The notes under the pieces: model-generated | The model's database searches: none | Told to the model about the DNA's origin: nothing | What the model saw: the letters and a program-made list of their open reading frames with translations, nothing else | Assembly (NCBI GenBank): GCA_902809825.1 | Contig: LR778114.1 | Span: forward strand, 558,001 to 622,000 | DNA from: Candidatus Hydrogenisulfobacillus filiaventi | Lineage (GTDB): Bacteria; Bacillota; Sulfobacillia; Sulfobacillales; R501 | Length of the DNA stretch: 64,000 nucleotides | Reading direction: 5' to 3' | Shown here: positions 1-6,775 of the stretch, in pieces | Numbering within the stretch: the stretch's first letter is position 1 | How the letters are laid out: the number at the start of each line of letters is the position of its first letter | Position numbers and translations under genes: made by a program

Positions 1-166
1 TGGACGGGATGCAGCCTTCGTACAGGCAGTGTCCGCCCAGATTGCCTTTCTCGTCCACCATCAGGACCTGCTGCCCGTGGCGGGCCAGGCGGAAGGCCGC
101 CGGATAACCGCCGCCGCCGGCTCCCAGCACCAGGGTGTCATAGACGCGCATCGCGTCCCCCATCAT
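1..166 (-). CDS. Pyridine nucleotide-disulfide oxidoreductase (dihydrolipoamide dehydrogenase-like), N-terminal part
   Basis: Only the first 55 residues lie in the window; the rest continues beyond base 1. They contain an FAD-binding dinucleotide fold ([19 protein letters not shown], then the acidic strand end VDE) and the redox-active disulfide motif [13 protein letters not shown] with its two cysteines. This is the signature of the class I family that includes dihydrolipoamide dehydrogenase, mercuric reductase and glutathione reductase. The motif alone does not decide which substrate is used. The start is ATG at 166, or 163, behind a GGGAGGTGG ribosome binding site. The next downstream DNA on this strand is outside the window, so operon context cannot be judged. 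Confidence 0.85.
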   Translation of the reverse strand, partial: MMGDAMRVYDTLVLGAGGGGYPAAFRLARHGQQVLMVDEKGNLGGHCLYEGCIPS

Positions 167-294
167 GCCACCTCCCAGGATCGGTATAGGTTCACCCTAG
201 CCAGGCCTGCCGCCGCCGGCAAGGGACCGGCGGGCCGCTTTTGCTTGCCCCGGGGTCCGCAGTAGGCCGTTCCCGGGGGCTAGTGGCGGCGGGC

Positions 295-765
295 CTCCTT
301 CCACTTCCCCGGCGGAGCGGCGTCCATGGGCGGCCTACCGCCAACCGGCCTAGTCCCGGCCCCGGGCGGAACCAGGGCCAGCTGTCGGTGCCCGCTCGCA
401 GACACCGACGGGCACGATCTCGCTCGAGGTGCCCGGGCGGGAGGAAGCCCGGGGCGGTGCGGTATGCCCGGGTATCCTCGGCGGATCCGCGAGCGGATCG
501 GGACCGCCCGGTGGCACGGCGGGTGGTGTTCGCAGCGGAAAAGGGGATGCGGGTGGTGAAGCTCGCCACCGAGGCGGGCAGCGGGCTGAACGGCCACCGC
601 CAGGGCCTGATGGTGGCTCCTCCGTTCCCCGGAATATGGGATCACGGGAAGCTCACGAACCACCGGCTGCCTGCCTGCGACACCGTGGCGGGCAGGATGC
701 GGGCCGTCCCGGGGGCGATGGCCTCCTTAGCCTGGCGCTACTCCCGGCGGTAAGGCGGACAAGGT
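295..765 (+). pseudogene. Degenerate IS607 serine recombinase TnpA
   Basis: Around 300-400 one frame reads RRSGVHGRPTANR then GQLSVPAR, which resembles the MerR-like helix-turn-helix of IS607 TnpA. After a frame change the segment TGTISLEVPGREEARGG (about 405-455) matches the linker. The frame then changes again into VRYARVSSADPRADRDR (from about 460), the start of the serine recombinase domain with its catalytic-serine motif YARVSS. TEAGSGLNGHRQGL follows (about 568-612). The middle of the catalytic domain is missing, and a tail like the family C-terminus (DTVAGRMRAV) lies near 680-710. Frameshifts and the deletion make this a pseudogene. Confidence 0.6.
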
Positions 766-1029
766 CCAGGGCACCACGATCGCTTGGCCCCGGGCGCGGG
801 CGTCCAGGCACGCTTGGATGAGCGCCACGTGCGACGCCGGCGCCCGTTTCCGCCCGGGGCGGGATCCCCGATGACCCGGAAGGTCTGGATGGTCGTCCGG
901 GTAATCCCTCTTCCTTTGCGCCCAGGCCCGGGCACCTTCCGCCCGGCTCCGGGCCGAGCGGCAGCCGAAGAGCCGGGCCTACCAGCGCGTCATCCCGTGG
1001 ATTAGGTGCTGGCCCCAGTTGTTGTACCC

Positions 1030-1335
1030 CGCGCCAGGCCCGACACCGCGAGCGGCGCTTCGATGTCCGCTGCGCCAAACCGGGCCAGCCGGGGCTTCCC
1101 CGACCAGCGGGGGGAGCGGACGTTCCACTGCGCCGTCTGCGGGTGCGCCCTTGACCGGGAGCAGAACGCGGGCCGCAACCTCGCGGTGCTGGCTGCCGCC
1201 GCCGGGGGGATCGGAGACGGAAAAACGCCCGGGGACGGGCCGGCAGTCCCACCGAGCGGCAGGCGTCCCGGAGAAAACGGGAAGCCGGTAGGCCCCTGCC
1301 CGGTAGACCGGTGCCTCGCTGGGCAAGCGGATGTC
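1030..1335 (+). pseudogene. TnpB C-terminal zinc-ribbon fragment
   Basis: The plus-strand reading from about 1030 contains GERTFHCAVCGCALDREQNAG followed by RNLAVL. This is the C-terminal zinc ribbon and last RuvC motif of the TnpB/IS605 OrfB nuclease family, usually F-x-C-x-x-C-G then DRD-x-NAA-x-N. Here the aspartate pair reads DRE. A tail rich in Gly, Pro and Lys follows, like the usual disordered end of TnpB. The first pair of zinc cysteines is not visible, and nothing upstream gives the RuvC core or the wedge domain. It is therefore a truncated relic rather than a working RNA-guided nuclease. Confidence 0.65.
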
Positions 1336-1367
1336 GGGACCCGCTTCCCTCTTCCTAGCAACGGGTG

Positions 1368-1646
1368 TTACGTGTCCGGTACGGGGCAGCCTGTCTCCAG
1401 GCATGCCTTTACCTCTGCCACCGGTAGAGCCTCCCCGATCAGGCTCACCGTGACGCCGCCGGTAGACTCCTGGATCTCCCAGTCGTTGTCCAGCGGGACG
1501 AGGGGGGTGGAACACTGGCACCCGGAGCTCCCGGTGGCACAGGCGTTGATCATGGCGCGGGCTGCCCCAACGGTCATGGGCGAGGGGAAGGTGATACGGA
1601 TCTGGTTAGGGCCGGCTTCAATACGGGCCTTCGGCGGCTTGGCCAT
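1368..1646 (-). CDS. Small Cys-containing protein of unknown function
   Basis: A 92-residue protein that I do not assign to a family. It opens with MAKPPKARIEAGPNQIRI, has a central motif GSSGCQCSTPL and a C-terminal CLETGCP, giving five cysteines in the second half. This could bind a metal or form disulfides, but that is only suggested by composition. No signal peptide or membrane segment is visible. ATG at 1646 follows an AGGAGGG ribosome binding site at good spacing. It lies 62 bases downstream of the ArsR-type regulator on the same strand and may share its transcript. The decayed transposon begins immediately beyond its 3' end. Confidence 0.6.
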   Translation of the reverse strand: MAKPPKARIEAGPNQIRITFPSPMTVGAARAMINACATGSSGCQCSTPLVPLDNDWEIQESTGGVTVSLIGEALPVAEVKACLETGCPVPDT

Positions 1647-1708
1647 GGGAATCCCTCCTGGAGGATTGGGCTATAAATCGATGGACGTCGATGAATGCGG
1701 GCAAAAAA

Positions 1709-2080
1709 TTACCCCTCTGGCCAACAGGCAACCGGGGGGCCACTGGCAGAGGTGCGGCAGCTTCGGAGCTGGGCTACATAGGCCTTAAAGGCCTCTAGGG
1801 TCGGCTCGTGCAGCCGGTAGACGGAATAGGGGCCCCGGCTCTCGACGGTGACCAGTCCCGCCGCCACCAGCACCTGCAGGTGATGGGAGATGGTGGACTG
1901 GGCCAGCGGTAGCCGGCGCGTGAAATCGACGACGCAGCAGGCATTTTCCCCTGGCGCTACCGCCTCGCAACACGAGCCCTCGCCGGGGCCCTCCAGTAAC
2001 TGGCGGAACAGCGCCAGACGATGGGGGTGACCCAGGGCCCGGAAGATGGTAGCCCAGTCCACGGTGCCAGCCCCCTTCAT
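1709..2080 (-). CDS. ArsR/SmtB-family metal-responsive transcriptional repressor
   Basis: A 123-residue winged helix-turn-helix regulator. FRALGHPHRLALFRQLLEG and then STISHHLQVLVAAGLV form the DNA-binding core of the ArsR family, and SRGPYSVYRL is the wing. Cysteines are abundant: SCCEAV before the recognition region, ACCVVDF near it, and two more in the C-terminal tail. ArsR proteins sense As(III), Cd(II) or similar thiophilic ions through such cysteines, so a thiophilic ligand is likely; which ion is not decidable. Its ATG overlaps the TGA of the upstream DUF2079 gene (ATGA), implying translational coupling. The short Cys-rich protein follows. Confidence 0.8.
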   Translation of the reverse strand: MKGAGTVDWATIFRALGHPHRLALFRQLLEGPGEGSCCEAVAPGENACCVVDFTRRLPLAQSTISHHLQVLVAAGLVTVESRGPYSVYRLHEPTLEAFKAYVAQLRSCRTSASGPPVACWPEG

Positions 2081-3669
2081 CGATGTCCTTCGATATAGGG
2101 CCGCTTATCATCCTGGACGGCGGCGGTCAAGGTCGCCGGGCCGGGGCTGGAGGATGCCTCCGGCTGAGGCCCCGGGCGATGGTGCGGGCGGGCGCGGGTA
2201 GGCGGCGGAGGCTGGTGTCTGCCGTGGGGCGCGGGAGGGGGCAAGGACCGGCGCACGGCCAGCCACACCCCTTGCCGGTGGAGCAGCACCTGCCAGCGGG
2301 GATTCCGGGCCAGGCGGTGCATCAGGGCGGCGGTGCGGGCCGGCGGGCGCAGCTGGTTCCAGCGGTCGCGCAGGTCGACCAGGAGATAGGTGCCGGGGCC
2401 GGCTGCGGCCAGGCTGCGCCGGGAGAGCAGGTAGAGACGGGGCCGTGCGGCCAGCGGGGCCAGGGTGGTATTGGTGCCGATGAGCGGGGCGCGGGGAGGA
2501 ATGCGGGCGGCGGCCGCCTCCAGCGCCGGCAGGTTGGGCTGGGGATGGAAGAGGCCGGGGGCGTCGAGGCCGCCGTAGGCGACCAGGCTCAGGCCGAGGG
2601 CGGCCACGGCCAGCCCCCAGGCCGGGCGGGCCCCCCGGAAGAGGCGGCAGCCAAGGAGGGCGGAGGCGAACAGGAACGGCACCGCCGGCAGGCCGTACTG
2701 GTTGAAGGGACTCAACTGGGGCCCGAAGGCGGACAGGCCGTTAAAGACCGCCAGGGCCAGCGGCACCAGGCCGTAGCCGGTCCGCACCCCGCCGGCGATG
2801 GGCGGCCACAGGCCCAGCGGCAGCAGCCAGGCGGCCCACAGCACCACCATGCCCGGGCGGGCCAGCACCGCCAGGCGGGCCGGATGCCGGGCCAGGGTCC
2901 GGAGCGCGGCGCCCGGCGTCGGCCCCAGCCAGCCGTAAAGCGGGCCCCAGTTACTGAGCCCGTGCGGATAGAGGTGGGGGAAGACCCAGGCCAGGTCGAG
3001 GGCGGCGGTGCCCGCTCCGGCCAGAGCCGCGAGGAGGGCGAAAGCCCATTGCCGGCGCAGGGCCAGGGTACCCGCCAGCACCATCACCACCCCGGCCCCG
3101 GTGATCTTGGTGGCGGCAGCCAGGAGGATGCCGCCCAGGAAGGGGAGCGGGCGGCGGCGTTCGCTGCCCCACAGAGCCAGGAAGCCGGCGGGGATGAAGC
3201 AGACGTCGGGATGCCAGTCGAAGGTCCCCACCCCGAGGATGGTGGGCAGGGTGAGATAGACGAGCCCCCAGGCGGCCCGGGCGCGCGGCCCCATGCCCGC
3301 CCGGCCGGCCAGCCAGTCCACCCCGAACACCCCGCTGCCCAGCGCCAGGGCCTGCACCAGCAGTAGCCCCGGCTGGCCGGCGGCCGTGTAGACCGGCGCC
3401 ATGAGGTAGAGGAGGTAGGACCCGCTGTCGGCCAGGGCCGGCCAGCCCGTCAGGGTGACGGGGCGGGTGCTCTGGCCGTGGCTGATGAGCCACAAGGCTT
3501 GGGTGTACCAGCCCATGTCCATGGTGGTGGCCCGCCAGGTGGCCAGCCGCCACCAGTCGGCCATCCAGAGGACGGCCACGAACACCAGGAATTCCCCGAT
3601 CACCCACCGCCGGTTAGACGCCGCCGGGTGCAGGGGCCCGGGGCGGGGGGAGGGGGTCCCGCTGCGCAT
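2077..3669 (-). CDS. DUF2079-type polytopic membrane protein
   Basis: A 530-residue protein with a string of hydrophobic segments from about residue 25 to 390 (for example FLVFVAVLWMADWW and LLLVQALALGSGVFGVDWL). The early motif TMDMGWYTQALW and the interspersed FDWHPD resemble the DUF2079 family of membrane proteins, which are distantly related to GT-C glycosyltransferases; the true activity is unknown. The last 100 residues are a soluble domain, and the final 40 are Pro/His/Arg-rich and probably disordered. ATG at 3669 is preceded by AGGAAGG at about 8 bases. The 3' end overlaps arsR. A long opposite-strand open frame covers the upstream region but lacks coding character there. Confidence 0.7.
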   Translation of the reverse strand: MRSGTPSPRPGPLHPAASNRRWVIGEFLVFVAVLWMADWWRLATWRATTMDMGWYTQALWLISHGQSTRPVTLTGWPALADSGSYLLYLMAPVYTAAGQPGLLLVQALALGSGVFGVDWLAGRAGMGPRARAAWGLVYLTLPTILGVGTFDWHPDVCFIPAGFLALWGSERRRPLPFLGGILLAAATKITGAGVVMVLAGTLALRRQWAFALLAALAGAGTAALDLAWVFPHLYPHGLSNWGPLYGWLGPTPGAALRTLARHPARLAVLARPGMVVLWAAWLLPLGLWPPIAGGVRTGYGLVPLALAVFNGLSAFGPQLSPFNQYGLPAVPFLFASALLGCRLFRGARPAWGLAVAALGLSLVAYGGLDAPGLFHPQPNLPALEAAAARIPPRAPLIGTNTTLAPLAARPRLYLLSRRSLAAAGPGTYLLVDLRDRWNQLRPPARTAALMHRLARNPRWQVLLHRQGVWLAVRRSLPPPAPHGRHQPPPPTRARPHHRPGPQPEASSSPGPATLTAAVQDDKRPYIEGHR

Positions 3670-3837
3670 GGTATCCGCCTTCCTGGTCCGGCACGTCGGA
3701 CGGACCGGAACGTTCCTGTCGGGATTCGACCCGCACCGCGGTTTTTCCTGCCGCCGGCAGGGCTGTCCGGGCCAGGGCGGCATGGTAGCATGGAGGCAGC
3801 CTATCGGCAGGGGTTGTTGACCGCAGGGGGTGAGGGC

Positions 3838-5373
3838 GTGGAGGAACGGTATCCGGGAACGGGCGACGCCGACGCCCCCTATCGTTTTGTGATGAACCTG
3901 CTGGCGGAACGGGGGGCCCCCGCTCGCATCCGCCGGGCCCTGGCGGCAGACGTGGTGCTTTGCACCTGGATGAACGGCGAGCGAGAGGAGGTGGTGGAGC
4001 CGGCGGCGCAGGCGGTGTTGAGCCGGACGGCCGAGGGTCTGACCCGCCGGGCCCTGGCCACGGGGGCGGTTTTCCCCGCCCGGCCCATGCCCGAAGCCTA
4101 CGTGCGGGCCGTCTTCCAGGAACTGCTCGCCGGCACCGCCCTGTACCAGGCCCAGCAGCGGCGGGGGACCCGGGTGGTGGGCGCGGTGGAGGCCCGGGAA
4201 GCGGTACGGCGCCTCGGCCGTTATCTGGCGGCGGAACCGGAGGGATTGACCGCCGCCGCCCGCTATTACGCCATCATCACCACCCATGAGGACCTCAACG
4301 CCATCGCCTACTACGGACGCATGGCGGTGCCCGATTTCCTGCTCGGCACCCTCCACCGGCCCTGGTCGGACATGATGGCCACCGGGCAGCTGGACCTCTA
4401 TCAGGCGTTGGGGGCCGTGCGCCGCACCTTTACCGCGGCCGGGGAGATGCTGGAGCTGACGCCGCGGGGCGAGGCCCTGCTGGGCCGCCTGCGCGTCCTG
4501 CTGGAGGAGGCGGGCGAGTATGCCTGGCGGGCGGAGGCCCAGCGCTGGGTCATCTTTGCCGAGACGGACTTTGACCGTATCTTCAACCGCATCGTGCCCG
4601 ACGTGCCCGCCATCACCCGCGCCTACCTGGACAGCCTGCCCCTGCCGCCGGGGGCAGCGGTGCTGGAGGTGGGGGCGGGGACCGGCCGGGTCACCTTTGA
4701 CCTCGGCCTGGCGGCGCGGGTGCGGGCGGCCGGCGGGCGCCTGGTCGCCCTGGAGCCCCAGGCGGCCCTGCGCCGCACCTTGGAGGCCAAGCGCGCGGCC
4801 GGGGGCTGGGAGGAGGTGGAGGTGGCGGCCGGGCGGGCTGAGGCCCTGCCCTTCACCGACGGCCGTTTTGACCTGGTACTGGCCTTCGCGGTGCTCCATT
4901 TCACCGAGCTTGACCGTGCGGTGGCGGAGATGGTGCGGGTGGCACGGCCGGGCGGCCTGGTCACCGCCACCATGATGCAATGGGATCCCTTTGCCATCCC
5001 CATGGTGGCGGCTTGGTTCCGGCCCCTGCGGACCCTGGCGGAGACGGTAGGGGTGCCGTTGGGCAACCTGCACGGCCTGCCCAACGGCGCCATCGGGGCC
5101 GCCTTTGTCCGCGCGGGCCTGGAACGGGTGACGGCCGTGCCCCTCGCCCCCCGCCTGTCCGCGGCGGACCCGGATGCCTTCCTGCAGTTCATGCTGAAGG
5201 GGGCGGCCTTCTACCAGCACATCCTGTCCCGTTTGCCCTTTGCGGAACGCTGGCGTATCCTGCAACGGCTGACGGAGGAAGGCCGTATCCTGGCTGCCCA
5301 CACCAGCCGGGAGGAGCAGGAACGGACCTTTCCCGGCGAACGCGTCTACGGGTATAAGCCCGCGGGGCGGTAG
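3838..5373 (+). CDS. SAM-dependent methyltransferase with a long N-terminal domain
   Basis: A 511-residue protein. The C-terminal part holds a class I methyltransferase fold: motif I is VLEVGAGTGRVTFDLG near residue 275, the acidic residue after strand 2 is in VALEPQ, and motif IV reads FDLVLAFAVLHF. The first 260 residues are mainly helical, include YRFVMNLLAERGAPARIRRA and LTPRGEALLGRLRVL, and look like a winged-helix or dimerisation region seen in some O-methyltransferases. The substrate is unknown. The open frame extends much further upstream, but the GTG at 3838 has a purine-rich GGGGGTGAG site, whereas ATG at 3790 has none. It is divergent from the DUF2079 gene. Confidence 0.75.
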   Translation: MEERYPGTGDADAPYRFVMNLLAERGAPARIRRALAADVVLCTWMNGEREEVVEPAAQAVLSRTAEGLTRRALATGAVFPARPMPEAYVRAVFQELLAGTALYQAQQRRGTRVVGAVEAREAVRRLGRYLAAEPEGLTAAARYYAIITTHEDLNAIAYYGRMAVPDFLLGTLHRPWSDMMATGQLDLYQALGAVRRTFTAAGEMLELTPRGEALLGRLRVLLEEAGEYAWRAEAQRWVIFAETDFDRIFNRIVPDVPAITRAYLDSLPLPPGAAVLEVGAGTGRVTFDLGLAARVRAAGGRLVALEPQAALRRTLEAKRAAGGWEEVEVAAGRAEALPFTDGRFDLVLAFAVLHFTELDRAVAEMVRVARPGGLVTATMMQWDPFAIPMVAAWFRPLRTLAETVGVPLGNLHGLPNGAIGAAFVRAGLERVTAVPLAPRLSAADPDAFLQFMLKGAAFYQHILSRLPFAERWRILQRLTEEGRILAAHTSREEQERTFPGERVYGYKPAGR

Positions 5374-5398
5374 GCCCCGCCGGGAAGGAGCCGTAAGC

Positions 5399-6577
5399 AT
5401 GATCTGGATCTGGGCCTTCCTGGTCTACGCCGGCTCGGCGCTGCTGCCGGGGCTGCTGCTGGCCGCCCGCTGCCGCCGGCTGACAGCCCGCTACCTGTCA
5501 GGGGTCGGGGTGGGCATCCCGGAGGAGGAATGGGCGGCGCGGGCGTTCCGCCTGCGTCAGACCGCGGGGGGACTGGGCGTTCTCTACGGGCTGGTATTGT
5601 GGGGCCTGGTGCTGTCGGCGCCCGCCCCCCGCAGCGGGACCCCGCCGCCCCCCTGGCCGCTGGCCCTGGGGGCCTTCCTGTTCTGGTGGGCCCTCTTGTG
5701 GGGCGGCATCGAAGCCGGGTGCCATCAGCTGTTGCGGCTCCTGCGCCGCAGCCGCGCCCATTGGGGGGAAGGCGCGCTGCGCAATCTCTTCTGGGTGGCC
5801 CTGTTCTGGTCCCCCACCGTGCTCTGGATCGTGCTCCTGGAACTGGCCCCGCCCGGCCTGCGCCAGGCGATGGACCGCGATCCCTGGCTGACCGGCGCAT
5901 TAGCCGTCGGCTATCTAGTGGCGGTCATGGCCATCTTTCCACTGCTGCTGCCGCCCCTCATGCGCACCCGGCCCCTGGACGACCCCGTTCTCGAGGCCCG
6001 CATCCGCGCCCTGGGCCGGCGCCTGGGGGTGCCCTTCCGGCATGTATATGTCATCCCCACTGCCCGCCACCACGTGGCCAACGCCATGGTCAACGGCTGG
6101 CGGCACCCTTCGGTCTACCTGACCGAGGACCTGGTGACCTATTTCACCCCGGCGGAGATTGACACCGTGGTGGCGCACGAGTGCGGACATGTGCGCCTGC
6201 ATCACCTGTGGATCCGGGCCGGTCTCAACCTGTTATGGGTGGCGGTCTGGGTGAGCCTGGTGTTCCTGGTGCCGGCGGTGGGGGTGCTGGCGGTGCCCCT
6301 GGTGGACATCCTGCTGGCCGCGCTCCTGCTCTACCTCTACTTCGGCCTGTTTCTGACCGCCGTGACCCGCCACGAGGAGAGTGCCGCCGACCATTTTGTG
6401 GTGGCTTCCGGCCTGGACCCCATCACCTTCATCCGCGCCCTCGACAAGCTCGCCCGCTTCAATGCCGTCCCCCGGCGCTGGGGGCGCCTGAGCCGCCTCA
6501 CCCAGACCCATCCCGCCATCCGCGACCGCATCCGTCAGGTGGAAGCCTGGGCCGAGCAGGAACGGCGCTGGCCGTAA
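5399..6577 (+). CDS. M48-family membrane metalloprotease (Ste24/HtpX-like)
   Basis: A 392-residue integral membrane zinc protease. The catalytic motif HECGH sits at residues 260-264 within TVVAHECGHVRLHH, and the third zinc ligand is expected in HEESAADHFV about 65 residues later. Hydrophobic segments occur at the N-terminus, around residues 60-90, 120-190 and in a pair at 280-325, as in CAAX protease 1/Ste24 and HtpX. The conserved loop before the catalytic helix includes NAMVNGWRHPSVYLT. Such proteins take part in membrane protein quality control; the bacterial substrate here is not known. It starts 25 bases after the methyltransferase and is probably co-transcribed. Confidence 0.85.
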   Translation: MIWIWAFLVYAGSALLPGLLLAARCRRLTARYLSGVGVGIPEEEWAARAFRLRQTAGGLGVLYGLVLWGLVLSAPAPRSGTPPPPWPLALGAFLFWWALLWGGIEAGCHQLLRLLRRSRAHWGEGALRNLFWVALFWSPTVLWIVLLELAPPGLRQAMDRDPWLTGALAVGYLVAVMAIFPLLLPPLMRTRPLDDPVLEARIRALGRRLGVPFRHVYVIPTARHHVANAMVNGWRHPSVYLTEDLVTYFTPAEIDTVVAHECGHVRLHHLWIRAGLNLLWVAVWVSLVFLVPAVGVLAVPLVDILLAALLLYLYFGLFLTAVTRHEESAADHFVVASGLDPITFIRALDKLARFNAVPRRWGRLSRLTQTHPAIRDRIRQVEAWAEQERRWP

Positions 6578-6775
6578 AGCCGGACTGCACAATTCGGCCG
6601 GTCCAGTTGCCGGTGACGGCGCCGACTGCCGGCGGCGGCTTCCCCTTCCGGCGCGTTCGGTGGCCGAAGGGGACGGATTGTGACCGGGCGCACGTTGTGG
6701 GGCCGGCGGCAGCCCGTACCATGCCCCCACAGGCGGTTCCGGCGCCTGAATTCGCATCGGAAGGGGGCCCGTCAC
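6578..6775 (+). promoter_or_regulatory. Upstream region of norZ with an inverted repeat
   Basis: This 198-base gap contains an imperfect inverted repeat near 6640-6670, TCCCCTTC(C)GGC pairing with GCCGAAGGGGA, and a weak promoter-like pair TTGTGG at 6695-6700 and TACCAT at 6717-6722 with 16 bases between. The repeat lies upstream of the possible -35 and could be an operator for nitric-oxide control of norZ, or a hairpin after the protease gene. No FNR/CRP-type or NsrR-type site was recognised. Confidence 0.3.

Larger units (their letters stand above)
290..1340 (+). mobile_element. Decayed IS607-type transposon (tnpA and tnpB remnants)
   Basis: No intact gene is readable between 167 and 1367, but pieces of both IS607 proteins are recognisable on the plus strand in the expected order. 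The tnpA-like piece precedes the tnpB zinc-ribbon piece. Reading requires frame changes and there is an apparent internal deletion, so the element should be inactive. I could not define terminal repeats or target duplications. Membership of the IS607 family is inferred from a serine recombinase next to a TnpB remnant; IS200/IS605 elements carry a tyrosine transposase instead. Confidence 0.65.

Noticed and set aside
2083-3366. Long plus-strand open frame (427 codons) across the DUF2079 gene
   Set aside because: Its Gly/Gln/Arg-rich translation has no protein-like pattern, and the minus strand holds clear transmembrane helices with a good ribosome binding site.
3478-3837. N-terminal extension of the methyltransferase from ATG 3478
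   Set aside because: It is antisense to the start of the DUF2079 gene, Pro/Gly/His-rich, and lacks a ribosome binding site; GTG 3838 is better.
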